From assembly GCA_050288625.1 (NCBI GenBank), contig JBNKEE010000015.1:1-33780 (forward strand): a DNA stretch of 33,780 nucleotides, read 5' to 3'. The stretch comes from JAAGZL01 sp050288625 (GTDB lineage: Bacteria > Pseudomonadota > Gammaproteobacteria > Chromatiales > Chromatiaceae). Both the position numbers and the translations under genes were made by a program. The notes under the pieces are model-generated. The model was not told the origin of the DNA, did not search any database, and saw only the letters and a list, made by a program, of their open reading frames with translations. Shown one piece after another: positions 7,552 to 16,137 of this stretch; positions within the stretch are counted from its first letter, which is position 1, and each line of letters begins with the position of its first letter.

Positions 7552-7908
7552 ATGGATATAGTATTTCTAAAAGATCTGCGCATTGAGACAGTCATCGGCG
7601 TTTACGATTGGGAGCGCGAGGTAAAGCAGACCGTGGTCCTGGATGTAGAGATGGGTGCGGATGTGGCTAGAGCAGCGGCAAGTGATCATATTGATGACGC
7701 TCTAGACTACAAGTCAGTAGCCAAGCGTCTGATTGAGTTTGTGGAACAGTCTGAGTTTCAATTGGTGGAAACTCTGGCTGAGCGTTGCGCCCGGATCGTG
7801 CGAGAGGAGTTTGGCGTGGCCTGGGTGCGGCTTACCCTGAATAAGATTGGTGCGGTTACCCATGCCAGAGACGTTGGAGTCATTATCGAACGTGGTGAGA
7901 AGCCCTGA
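7552..7908 (+). CDS. folB: Dihydroneopterin aldolase FolB
   Basis: FolB splits 7,8-dihydroneopterin to 6-hydroxymethyl-dihydropterin in folate synthesis. The 118 residues have family motifs MDIVFLKDLRIETVIGVYDWER, ALDYKSV (pterin-contact Tyr), LVETLAER (conserved Glu) and the catalytic-lysine segment LTLNKIGAV. The ATG at 7552 matches the family N-terminus; an upstream TTG at 7495 would add 19 unrelated residues. The folK start follows the folB stop by one base, so the two consecutive pathway enzymes are probably translationally coupled. Confidence 0.95.
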   Translation: MDIVFLKDLRIETVIGVYDWEREVKQTVVLDVEMGADVARAAASDHIDDALDYKSVAKRLIEFVEQSEFQLVETLAERCARIVREEFGVAWVRLTLNKIGAVTHARDVGVIIERGEKP

Positions 7909-7909
7909 T

Positions 7910-8413
7910 ATGTTGCACCGTATCTGGCTGAGCATTGGCAGTAATGTTGAACGTGAGAAAAACGTAACGGGTTGTATCAAGGCATTGCGTGCTGAATTTG
8001 ACGATCTGATTATTTCCCGGGTGTATGAGAACGCATCTTTTGGATTTGAGGGCAGTCCATTCTATAACCTGGTGCTTGGTTTCGATAGCGACTGCTCTAT
8101 CTATGATCTCACCAAAACCTTTCGCAGAATTGAGGCTGATCACGGCCGGGTGAGGGGCGGCCCTAAGTTCGCCGCCAGGAGCCTGGATATTGATCTCTTG
8201 ATCTATGGAGATAGGGTAGTCAAGGAAGGCTCTCTTGAACTGCCGAGGCCGGAGATATTGAAGTATGCATTTGTGTTAGGACCACTGGCAGAGGTTGCTG
8301 GTAGCGAACGGCACCCGGTTGTTGGTAAGAGTTATTCCGAGTTATGGAATGAGTTCGATCAGTCTAAACATAGCCTAACACCGGTGGACCTGCCTGGTAT
8401 CAACATAGTGTGA
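7910..8413 (+). CDS. folK: 2-amino-4-hydroxy-6-hydroxymethyldihydropteridine pyrophosphokinase FolK
   Basis: FolK transfers pyrophosphate from ATP to the FolB product. The 167-residue protein has WLSIGSNVEREKN at the N-terminus, SPFYNLVLGF near 45-54, and the HPPK signature VRGGPKFAARSLDIDLLIYG near 81-100 with the metal-binding DxD (D94, D96). The ATG at 7910 matches the family start and sits one base after the folB stop. Its TGA is 7 bases from the stop of the convergent eptA gene, leaving no room for a terminator. Confidence 0.95.
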   Translation: MLHRIWLSIGSNVEREKNVTGCIKALRAEFDDLIISRVYENASFGFEGSPFYNLVLGFDSDCSIYDLTKTFRRIEADHGRVRGGPKFAARSLDIDLLIYGDRVVKEGSLELPRPEILKYAFVLGPLAEVAGSERHPVVGKSYSELWNEFDQSKHSLTPVDLPGINIV

Positions 8414-8420
8414 ACAGTCC

Positions 8421-10019
8421 CTAATACTCTTCTTTGTGGTCAAGTATATCCAGCTGCTCGTCATAAATGGTCGTTTCCAGTTCGAACAGGCCAAGTATGG
8501 TATGGAAGATATTGTCGTGGGTATGTTTGTTATTGAGCTTGCTTTTTAGGGCCGGGATGTCAATCTCATCTTTATCAAAGTCATCTCCGAACCACATAAT
8601 CATTGGTACATGAGTCTGGGCCTCTGGTGCCAACATATAGGGTAGGCCATGTAAGTACATGTTGTTCTCACCTAACGACTCACCATGGTCGCTGATATAA
8701 AACAGAGCCGCTTCAAATTTATCTTCATTCCGTTTCAGTAGAGCAATAGCCTTGGATAGAAAAAAATCGGTGTATAGGATGGCATTGTCGTAGGCGTTGT
8801 TGATCTCCTCATTGCTACAATTCTCCAGTTGGTTTGTATGGCAGGCAGGGGAGAATCTTTCAAACTCCTTGGGGTATCGCTTGTAGTATGCGGGACCGTG
8901 GTTGCCCATCTGGTGCAGGATTATAAAAATATCTCCCTGTGGGTGTTGGTCTATATATGTTTGAAGGCCATGCAACATCCCTTCATCTCTACATTCGGTG
9001 TCACAAATCGGGTTGTTGTTAGCTGTTTTGTAGTTTTCAAACGTCACCCTTTCAGCCACGCCCTTTGAATCTGAATTGTTATCCCGCCACAGGACGCTGA
9101 CTCCAGCGCGTTGTAGTACATCCAGCATGTTCTCAATCGCATTGGCTTTCCCGTTTAGATAATGATCGTGATTGTAGATAGAAAACATGCAGGGTACGGA
9201 AACTCCTGTGGAGGTCCCGCAGGCCCAAGTGTTGGTGAAGCTGTACAACTTTTCCTGTTCCAACAGTGGGTTGGTATTTTTGATATATCCGTTGAGGGAG
9301 AAGTGATCCGCTCTAGCTGACTCTCCGACCACCAGTATGATCAGTTCACGGTCGGTATCGGCTTCCGGAATCTTTGCGTCTTCACCCAGCGCCTTTGGTG
9401 GTGTGTTGGGGTTATGGGTGATTTCAAACGGATACTTGATGGCTGAATAGATGTAGTAGATAGGATTGGCGTAAAATCTTAGATGCTTGTGTTTGCGGAA
9501 ATATGATGCATAAAAATCACCGAAGATAAATATCCCTGAGATGGCGACGCAAAACGCCACAAGGATAGTGGATACTCTGATAATGGCCGTTTGTTTCAGG
9601 CCCTGCCTAATTATATTTATTCTGTATATGAAGAATGCAGGGAATATTCCCAGCAGGACAAGATAGATAACCAACTTCGTGCTGAATAGGTCTGATGCTT
9701 CTGCAATGTTGGTATTGAATACGTTATCCATCATCTCGCTGTTTAGAATAACGTTATAGCTGTCCATAAAATATGCTGCTATGGACGAGGTTATAAGAAC
9801 AAGAATCAAGATCGGTTTAGTGGTGTGGCGAAAACATACTAATGAAAAGAATATAACGGTTGCACAGAGGTAGAAGATGGCCAGAGATAACAAAAAAGGG
9901 ACGTTTTCTAAAATGGGTGGATAGGCCTTCAGCGTATTGGAAAAGAAGGCAAAGTTTCCAAAGACAATAAAAAAAAGAGAGGTCAGGATAATTAGCTTAA
10001 GACTGGTGGCTTGTTTCAT
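8421..10019 (-). CDS. eptA: EptA-type phosphoethanolamine transferase (sulfatase fold)
   Basis: This 532-residue inner-membrane enzyme resembles EptA, which transfers phosphoethanolamine from phosphatidylethanolamine to lipid A. About five N-terminal membrane segments (near 10-28, 42-62, 68-84, 115-133, 149-167) lead to a periplasmic alkaline-phosphatase-fold domain. Expected catalytic residues are present: E233 in VVGESARADHFSLNGY, nucleophile T271 in CGTSTGVSVPC, D444 and H445 in SDHGES, H457 and H470. The C267/C277 pair can form the family disulfide. It lies 75 bases after the FolM-like SDR gene and is probably cotranscribed. No PmrAB/BasRS-type regulator is visible. The exact acceptor (lipid A core, KDO or other) cannot be told from sequence, so the symbol is by family. 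Confidence 0.88.
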   Translation of the reverse strand: MKQATSLKLIILTSLFFIVFGNFAFFSNTLKAYPPILENVPFLLSLAIFYLCATVIFFSLVCFRHTTKPILILVLITSSIAAYFMDSYNVILNSEMMDNVFNTNIAEASDLFSTKLVIYLVLLGIFPAFFIYRINIIRQGLKQTAIIRVSTILVAFCVAISGIFIFGDFYASYFRKHKHLRFYANPIYYIYSAIKYPFEITHNPNTPPKALGEDAKIPEADTDRELIILVVGESARADHFSLNGYIKNTNPLLEQEKLYSFTNTWACGTSTGVSVPCMFSIYNHDHYLNGKANAIENMLDVLQRAGVSVLWRDNNSDSKGVAERVTFENYKTANNNPICDTECRDEGMLHGLQTYIDQHPQGDIFIILHQMGNHGPAYYKRYPKEFERFSPACHTNQLENCSNEEINNAYDNAILYTDFFLSKAIALLKRNEDKFEAALFYISDHGESLGENNMYLHGLPYMLAPEAQTHVPMIMWFGDDFDKDEIDIPALKSKLNNKHTHDNIFHTILGLFELETTIYDEQLDILDHKEEY

Positions 10020-10094
10020 AAAATCGATTGTCTCAAGTTACATCTAACGAAACAGAGACTGGCATTGACGGGTGGAGTTCAATAATGACTATGA

Positions 10095-10850
10095 TCACTG
10101 TTGAACGGTACGTCCGCCGTCCACATTTATGATCTGCCCGGTGATATAACCTGAATCACGTACAAGAAATAACATGGTGCTGGTTATGTCTGCCGGTTGG
10201 CCTGGTGTCTTCAGGGCTGTTCTGGCGATGATCTCTTTTTTAGTCACTTCATTCATTTCATTCTCTGGCCAGAGGATGGCCCCGGGGGCGATGCCGTTTA
10301 CCCTTACTTCCGGGCCCAGTTCGCGCGCAAGGCTCTTTACCAGCATGGCGTTGCCAGCTTTGGCCATTGAATATACGGAGTGGTCTGACAAAGGGCGTTC
10401 CGCATGGATGTCCACAAGATTGATAATGCATCCTCTGTTCTGTTTCAGCATCTCAGACGCGGCCTGGGATAAGAAAAACGGGGCCTTGAGATTGGTGGAA
10501 AACAGGTCATCCCACTGTTGCTCGGTGCATTTACCGACGGGAGTGGGGTAAAAGCTGGATGCGTTGTTTACCAGAAGATCTAGGCGCCCACGCCACTCTT
10601 TAATCTGTTTGGTTAGGTCCGGGATGCGGGCTGTATTTGATAGGTCTGCTTGTAGCAGCAGGGTAGAGTTCTGGCGTTGCCTCTCAAGTTCGCTCTGAAG
10701 AGTCCTGGCCGCTTTCTCTGAATTTCGGTAGTGGATAGCGGTGTCCATCCCGAAGCCATGCAGTGTTCTGGCGATCGCCGCTCCAATACGCTGGGACCCG
10801 CCAGTGATCAGTGCCACCTTTCCTGTTAAGGAGTTGGAATTTTCTGTCAC
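10095..10850 (-). CDS. SDR-family oxidoreductase, pteridine reductase-like (FolM type)
   Basis: This 251-residue short-chain dehydrogenase has an NADP(H) Rossmann motif with the TGG-x-RIG signature (ITGGSQRIGAAIA), NNASSFYP, the catalytic Tyr-Lys pair in YSMAKAG, and VNGIAPGAILWP. The RIG motif after GGS and the SSFYPTP segment are typical of bacterial pteridine reductases that reduce dihydropterins or dihydrofolate; nearby folB and folK support this. I chose the GTG at 10850 because GGAG lies 7 bases before it, whereas a GTG 24 bases upstream lacks a ribosome site. It is divergent from the MidA-like gene with a 61-base gap. A general SDR of other specificity remains possible. Confidence 0.82.
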   Translation of the reverse strand: MTENSNSLTGKVALITGGSQRIGAAIARTLHGFGMDTAIHYRNSEKAARTLQSELERQRQNSTLLLQADLSNTARIPDLTKQIKEWRGRLDLLVNNASSFYPTPVGKCTEQQWDDLFSTNLKAPFFLSQAASEMLKQNRGCIINLVDIHAERPLSDHSVYSMAKAGNAMLVKSLARELGPEVRVNGIAPGAILWPENEMNEVTKKEIIARTALKTPGQPADITSTMLFLVRDSGYITGQIINVDGGRTVQQ

Positions 10851-10911
10851 GCTAGGTCTCCATGATTGATACACTAAACAGCATAACCGAGTTGAGCTGA
10901 TTCAGAAACCT

Positions 10912-12114
10912 ATGAACGAGCAAACATCACTAATGTCACGACATACCGGACAAATGGAGCTGCCGAGGCCCAGTGAAGAGGAGCAGGCCCACAGTGAGCT
11001 ACTGGCCAATCATATTCGGCAAGAGATGGCTCGGTCTGGCGGCAGGATTACCTTTGATTGTTTTATGGAACTATGTCTGTATGCACCTGGCTTGGGATAT
11101 TACGTTGCCGGTGCGCGTAAGTTTGGAGAAGAGGGTGATTTTGTCACCGCTCCGGAGATATCTCCCTTGTTCGGGCATTGTCTGGCTAAGCAGTGTGCCC
11201 AGGTCTTTGCTGAGATTGGCCAGGGCGACTTATTAGAGTTTGGCGCCGGTACTGGTGCCATGGCTGCGGATATACTGGCAGAGTTGGAACGGTTGGATTG
11301 TCTGCCGCAGAGATATCTGATCCTGGAGTTGAGCCCGGAGCTTAGATCGCGGCAGCAGGAGACGTTGCAGCAGCGGGTACCGGGGCTGGTGCATCTGGTA
11401 CAGTGGCTGGACCAGGTGCCTGCGCCGGGTTTTAAAGGAGTGGTGTTGGCCAATGAAGTCTTGGATGCCATGCCGGTGCAGCGTTTTCGCATAGAGTCAG
11501 GACAGGTTTTGGAGCAGTTTGTATGCTGGGAAGGCGGCAGATTTGTCTCCTTTTGGGATATGTCCGTATCCTCTGGATTAGTGCAGGCGGTAGATGATTT
11601 GGGATTAGGGTTGGCGGATGGGTATGAGTCGGAACTGAATCTTAGGGCCGATTCCTGGGTTAGGGAGCTGGGTAAACTGATTGATGTCGGGGCGATTATC
11701 CTTATCGACTATGGATATCCGCGTGCCGAGTACTATCATCCCCAACGCAGTGAAGGAACAGTTATGTGCCACTATCGGCATCTAGCCCATGCCGATCCAC
11801 TGCAGTTGCCTGGGCTGCAGGATATCACAGCCCATGTGGATTTTTCCGCTGTTGCGGAGGCCGGTGTTAGGTCTGGATTCGATGTTGGTGGTTTTTCCAC
11901 TCAGGCATTTTTTCTTATAGGCTGCGGTCTGGAGATCATGCTTGCCAAGTCTGATCCGAACGACGTGGGGGCGCACATGGATCTGGTGCAACAGATTAAA
12001 CGCCTCACCTTGCCAACAGAGATGGGTGAACGTTTCAAAGTGTTAGGTCTTACCAAAAATCTTCAACAGCCTATGCTAGGGTTCAGTGCGAGAGACCAAC
12101 GTGAGAGACTATAA
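10912..12114 (+). CDS. MidA/NDUFAF7-family SAM-dependent methyltransferase
   Basis: This 400-residue protein belongs to the DUF185/MidA family. Mitochondrial NDUFAF7 methylates an arginine of the complex I NDUFS2 subunit; the bacterial substrate is unclear. Visible motifs are ITFDCFMELCLYAPGLGYY (about 46-64), GDFVTAPEISPLFG (75-88), the SAM-binding LLEFGAGTGAMAADIL (107-122), ANEVLDAMPVQRF near 180-192, IDYGYP and GTVMCHYRH. ATG 10912 gives a slightly longer N-terminus than many relatives; ATG 10933 is an alternative. The lipoprotein gene begins inside its 3' end. An NDUFA9-like gene lies 3 kb downstream. Confidence 0.88.
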   Translation: MNEQTSLMSRHTGQMELPRPSEEEQAHSELLANHIRQEMARSGGRITFDCFMELCLYAPGLGYYVAGARKFGEEGDFVTAPEISPLFGHCLAKQCAQVFAEIGQGDLLEFGAGTGAMAADILAELERLDCLPQRYLILELSPELRSRQQETLQQRVPGLVHLVQWLDQVPAPGFKGVVLANEVLDAMPVQRFRIESGQVLEQFVCWEGGRFVSFWDMSVSSGLVQAVDDLGLGLADGYESELNLRADSWVRELGKLIDVGAIILIDYGYPRAEYYHPQRSEGTVMCHYRHLAHADPLQLPGLQDITAHVDFSAVAEAGVRSGFDVGGFSTQAFFLIGCGLEIMLAKSDPNDVGAHMDLVQQIKRLTLPTEMGERFKVLGLTKNLQQPMLGFSARDQRERL

Positions 12115-12817
12115 CAGTCAAATACTTTTGGTAATATTTATCGCCACTCTGCTGGTTGGTTGTACCCTGCCAACGCATAACGGTTCACAGATCAGTGACC
12201 GGCCGTTCCAGATTCAGGACTTGGCCAAGAGTGACGTCGACCTGGTGTTGGAGATGCAGCTCAACTACTCTCTGGAGTATCTGAAAGAGCTAATGATCAA
12301 GCTTTACAAACGTAACCCTAAAGAGCTACGCAAGGGTAGGTCTACCGATCCGAAAGATGTTATTAAAAGGGTGTTTGTCCCTGGGCGGTCAGCGAATCTT
12401 CCTGAGCTTCAGGGCAAGCGTTCCATAGATGCCATGCGTTTGGCCTTCGATGATGATTTCAACGGTGATAGAGTGCTGGCGCTTATTGAGGGCCTGCGCG
12501 GGATGCTGCTGGACTCTTATAACGGTAAGCGTGAATTCTTCTTGTTGGATGAGTTGGACCCACAAAAACTATATAACGCTGCTAGAAACATCGAGATCGC
12601 TGCCTGGAAGTTGGATCACGACCGGGATGAACGTGGCCAACTGTTCCTGATAGGTAATGAGCTTTCTGGTCCTGTTCAGAATCTTAGCTTTGAGCGATTG
12701 TTGGGAAAGATGATAGCGGTCCAGGATAGCACGGCACGATTTGTTGCTCAGTCCACCAATCGTAGGATCAAGAATGTGATCCAATCAATAGCCTCTGCTG
12801 TATTTATCCCGATTTAA
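12101..12817 (+). CDS. Uncharacterised lipoprotein
   Basis: A predicted 238-residue lipoprotein: hydrophobic segment ILLVIFIATLLVGC with the lipobox LVGC gives an acylated Cys near residue 21. The rest is mostly helical and charged with no motif I recognise. Two in-frame GTG codons, 12086 and 12101, are possible starts; 12101 gives the tighter signal peptide and has GAGAG 6 bases upstream. It overlaps the end of the methyltransferase gene by 14 bases, so it is probably cotranslated with it. Its stop lies 14 bases inside the convergent cca gene. It has no DNA-binding or catalytic signature I can see, so I assign no function. Confidence 0.75.
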   Translation: MRDYNSQILLVIFIATLLVGCTLPTHNGSQISDRPFQIQDLAKSDVDLVLEMQLNYSLEYLKELMIKLYKRNPKELRKGRSTDPKDVIKRVFVPGRSANLPELQGKRSIDAMRLAFDDDFNGDRVLALIEGLRGMLLDSYNGKREFFLLDELDPQKLYNAARNIEIAAWKLDHDRDERGQLFLIGNELSGPVQNLSFERLLGKMIAVQDSTARFVAQSTNRRIKNVIQSIASAVFIPI

Positions 12818-14006
12818 GTTTTTTTATAGCTTCAGCTATGGCTTGTTGGCGGGCGCGTTCCAGTTTGGCGGCGATCTCCTTACCATCCTCTATGGCTTTG
12901 GTTATAGAGACGGCATCTACCGTCAGTGCTGCCTCCCTTGCGACACGTAGACAATCACCCTGAGGGTATTTCTCATGCTCTCGTCCCGGCCTTCCCAATA
13001 GATCGGCGTGGCAGGCAAGCAGGAAACGCTCAAACCGTTCTGGTCGGCGCAAGGCGTCTATTTCCTGCAGAAGTTTTAGGATGGTCTTGGGGCGCAGCTC
13101 CAGGGCGCGGTGGCAGTCGATATGATAGCGTGTTACGCACCTGGTCAACCGGTTCCATTCTTTGGGGATGCCGAGCCTTCTGCCTACAACGTCTACCAGA
13201 GGGATACCACGATGTTCATGGCCTATGTGTCGTGGTAACTCCTCTTTTGGTGTAGTCCCTTTACCCAGGTCATGCATGATGGCTGCATAGCGCACTTGTG
13301 GGTCGGTGCTGATGCGCGCCGCTTGTTCTAACGTCAGTAATGAATGGATGCCGGAATCTATCTCTGGGTGATGTTTCTCTGGCTGTGGTATCCCGAATAG
13401 TCGGTCCAGTTCCGGGATGATCGGCCTGAGCGCGCCACAGTCACGCAGCTCGCGGAAGAAGATATCCGGCCGCTCTTCTTGCAGGGCCTTGTGCAGTTCC
13501 CCAAAACAACGCTCTGGTACCAGCTGGTCCAACCTTCCAGTTCGGGACATCTCCTGTACCAGTCGCCGGGTCTCAGGGGCGATGTGAAAACCGAGCGAGT
13601 GGTAGCGGCTAGCGAAGCGGACTAGACGCAGAACTCGGATAGGGTCTTCGTGAAATGCCGGGGTGTGGCGCAGGATGCGATCTTTCAGATCTTGTTGTCC
13701 ATTGCAGGGGTCAATCAGTCTTCCGTCTTCATCCATGGCCATCGCGTTGATGGTGAGATCGCGGCGCACTAGGTCCTGTTCCAGAGTAATCGTCCCGTCC
13801 ACTGGGGTGGAGTTATCCGCCCTAGGCAGTGCGTACTCTTCTTTGGTCTGAGGGTGTAGGAACACCGGGAAGTCGCGACCTACCTGTATAAAGCCGTCTT
13901 TAATCAGTTGCTCGGGAGTTATATTAGTCACCAGCCAGTCGTTATCCTTGACGTCAATCCCAAGCAGCCGGTCCCGGACCACTCCGCCCACCAAATATCT
14001 CTTCAT
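12804..14006 (-). CDS. cca: Multifunctional CCA tRNA nucleotidyltransferase
   Basis: This enzyme adds or repairs the 3' CCA of tRNAs. The 400 residues follow the E. coli-type protein: GGVVRD (7-12) and catalytic carboxylates D21 and D23 in VKDNDW, RRDLTINAMAMD (81-92), DPIRVLRLVRFASRY (121-135), and a C-terminal HD phosphohydrolase domain with HDLGKG at 245-250. I use the ATG at 14006 because the chain then begins MKRYLVGG as in relatives; an ATG 9 bases upstream is equally possible. It is divergent from the zinc-peptidase lipoprotein across only about 30 bases, so their promoters must reach into each other's coding region. Confidence 0.96.
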   Translation of the reverse strand: MKRYLVGGVVRDRLLGIDVKDNDWLVTNITPEQLIKDGFIQVGRDFPVFLHPQTKEEYALPRADNSTPVDGTITLEQDLVRRDLTINAMAMDEDGRLIDPCNGQQDLKDRILRHTPAFHEDPIRVLRLVRFASRYHSLGFHIAPETRRLVQEMSRTGRLDQLVPERCFGELHKALQEERPDIFFRELRDCGALRPIIPELDRLFGIPQPEKHHPEIDSGIHSLLTLEQAARISTDPQVRYAAIMHDLGKGTTPKEELPRHIGHEHRGIPLVDVVGRRLGIPKEWNRLTRCVTRYHIDCHRALELRPKTILKLLQEIDALRRPERFERFLLACHADLLGRPGREHEKYPQGDCLRVAREAALTVDAVSITKAIEDGKEIAAKLERARQQAIAEAIKKLKSG

Positions 14007-14036
14007 AGACTGCATTGTCTGTTAGATTTATAGATA

Positions 14037-15113
14037 ATGCCAAACATGTTTATTTCAGTTGCCCAAAAAAGATCAATTGTAGTTCTGTTGTTGCTTTTCG
14101 TGCTGTTTGTCGGTGGATGCAGCACCGTTGGTTACTACTATCAATCCATTCATGGGCACTTCAGTTTGCTCAATCATAGTCGTCCTATCAAGGAACTGTT
14201 GCAGGACAAAACAGTTGATGCCAATCTCAAGACAAAATTGGAGTTGGTGCTGAGTGTTAGGAGGTTTGCTAGTGCCGAACTGAGTCTGCCTGAAAACGAC
14301 AGCTATATCTCATATGCGGCGTTGGATCGAGATGCTGTGGTATGGAGTGTTGTTGCAACTCCGGAGTTTTCGGTAGAGCCCAGGCAGTGGTGTTATCCGG
14401 TAGTTGGTTGCGCCAGCTATAGGGGCTATTTCAGTAAGGAACAGGCACAGATCTATGCGGATGATCTGAGGCAAGATGGATCAGATGTGGCGGTTTTGCC
14501 AAACCCTGCTTACTCCACACTGGGGTGGTTTGATGATCCCCTTCCGAGCACTGTGATCAACTGGCCCGAACCGCTGTTGGTTGGGTTGATTGTGCACGAG
14601 TTGGCCCATCAACAGCTCTATGTTGCTGGAGACAGCTCTTTTAATGAGGCATTTGCCATGACTGTAGAACAGGTTGGAGTGGAACGTTGGTTTATGATGC
14701 GCAAAGACCAGGCGGGCTTGAGGCTGTGGAGACAACGCAGGCAGAGGAGAGAGTCCTTTGTTGGTCTGCTGTTAGATGCAAGGGCGCGCCTGCAACAGAT
14801 GTACACAAGTTCGATTCCTCTTGCTGAGATGCGAACACGCAAGAGGTTGGAATTTGATAGATTAAAGAGAGATTACCTCAAGCTTAAAGATACCTGGAAC
14901 GGCTATGCCGGATTTGACCATTGGTTTGACGAAGCGCAGAACAACGCTCGTCTGGCCTCGGTCGCGACTTATGACAGACTTGTTCCGGCCTTTTTGCGGT
15001 TGCTGAGTGAGTCTAACGGGAACCTCAATCTCTTTTATTCTTCCTGCAAAATGTTGGCTGCACTACCACCGGATAAACGTACCGCAAGGTTAGAGGCCTT
15101 GTTGAAACCATGA
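14037..15113 (+). CDS. Putative lipoprotein zinc aminopeptidase (Aminopep/DUF2265 type)
   Basis: The 358-residue protein has a signal peptide with lipobox FVGGC (Cys28), so it is probably an envelope lipoprotein. A zinc-peptidase motif HELAH occurs at 187-191, with N203-E204 in the following FNEAFA as the probable third ligand, a gluzincin-like arrangement. The CSTVGYYYQSIHGHFSLL segment after the lipobox is typical of this predicted aminopeptidase family. The substrate is unknown. The gene ends with a TGA at 15111-15113 immediately against the stop of the convergent NDUFA9-like gene, with no spacer. Confidence 0.85.
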   Translation: MPNMFISVAQKRSIVVLLLLFVLFVGGCSTVGYYYQSIHGHFSLLNHSRPIKELLQDKTVDANLKTKLELVLSVRRFASAELSLPENDSYISYAALDRDAVVWSVVATPEFSVEPRQWCYPVVGCASYRGYFSKEQAQIYADDLRQDGSDVAVLPNPAYSTLGWFDDPLPSTVINWPEPLLVGLIVHELAHQQLYVAGDSSFNEAFAMTVEQVGVERWFMMRKDQAGLRLWRQRRQRRESFVGLLLDARARLQQMYTSSIPLAEMRTRKRLEFDRLKRDYLKLKDTWNGYAGFDHWFDEAQNNARLASVATYDRLVPAFLRLLSESNGNLNLFYSSCKMLAALPPDKRTARLEALLKP

Positions 15114-16073
15114 CTAAGTCATACGTCTAAGCTGCAGATAACGGGATCTTTCAGAGCGTGATCCCAGATAGCAGGGGACAATCGCATCTATATCGGTTGG
15201 TTCAATTCCCAGTTCGATCAGTCCATTGTTTCCGTTACATATGCTGTCTATCTGTAATGATAGATAGTTGTCGTAAGAAAATGGTTTGCCCGGGATATGG
15301 CCAAGAATATGCCCCTGAATCCGCGACAAGATGTCCGGTAGCCCAATGACCCATCTTTTTAGTTCCATCTGATCAGCGGTGTACTGTACCAGTTCACGCA
15401 GGGTGAAGATCTGTGGTCCACACAGGTCATAGTGTCTATTCCAGGTGGTTTTGTCATTTAGTGCTAGGGCAAAAGCCCTGGCTACATCACCTACGTATAC
15501 CGGAGCGAAATGTGAATTCGGGCAGGCCAGGGGGAAGGGGCCTGGCGTAAGTTTAAGCAAGCAGGCAAAGCGGTTGAAAAAACTATCGTCCGGTCCAAAG
15601 ATTACCGACGGGCCAAAGCTGGTAACATTAATTCTAAATCGCCCGCCGGAGTTGTTCAGGACCAGCCTTTGCGCTTCGCCTTTGGTGCGAAGGTAGTTGC
15701 TGAGCATTCCGTCGGACGTGGCATTGAGGGCGCTCATATGTAGCAGGCGATTTACCTTTGCTTCTCTGCAAGCGTCAACAATATGTTTTGGCAGATCTAC
15801 GTGCGCGCGCTGAAAGTCGCCTTTGCTGTTTTCATTCAATATGCCGACCAGGTTTATGACGGCATCACACCCTCTGAATAGTGATTGAAGTTGTTGCTGG
15901 TCGAGTATATCGGCTTTGATTAATTTTACCGGACCATAAAGTAACATGGCCTTATTTGATTCGGCATGACGGGTGGGGATTCTGCACTCAACTCCCTGAG
16001 ATGCCAGCTTGGCTATAAGATGTCGTCCGACAAAACCTGTTCCTCCCAGAATGCATACTCTGTTATTCTTCAT
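15114..16073 (-). CDS. NAD(P)-binding protein, complex I NDUFA9-subunit family
   Basis: This 319-residue atypical SDR has the N-terminal dinucleotide motif GGTGFVG (10-16), D54 in the adenine-contact segment KADILD, a serine at 114 (HMSAL) and Y127/K131 (YLRTK), so it retains the classical triad. FGPSVIFGPDDSFFNRFA and HFAPVYVGDVARAF match bacterial relatives of the mitochondrial complex I accessory subunit NDUFA9. The bacterial role is unclear; NADH dehydrogenase support and sugar-nucleotide chemistry are both possible. It is divergent from the TauE/SafE gene by 64 bases. Confidence 0.85.
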   Translation of the reverse strand: MKNNRVCILGGTGFVGRHLIAKLASQGVECRIPTRHAESNKAMLLYGPVKLIKADILDQQQLQSLFRGCDAVINLVGILNENSKGDFQRAHVDLPKHIVDACREAKVNRLLHMSALNATSDGMLSNYLRTKGEAQRLVLNNSGGRFRINVTSFGPSVIFGPDDSFFNRFACLLKLTPGPFPLACPNSHFAPVYVGDVARAFALALNDKTTWNRHYDLCGPQIFTLRELVQYTADQMELKRWVIGLPDILSRIQGHILGHIPGKPFSYDNYLSLQIDSICNGNNGLIELGIEPTDIDAIVPCYLGSRSERSRYLQLRRMT

Positions 16074-16137
16074 TAGAAGCGGCCCTCCCTTTCGCCAAGC
16101 TGTTTGGTTATGTTAGGAATATATATAAATTATCGAT

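Noticed and set aside
8421..10019. EptA gene as a recent horizontal acquisition
   Set aside because: The membrane-segment half is AT-rich (47 G/C in 9781-9900 by hand count) but the catalytic half is close to neighbouring folK, so composition does not separate it.
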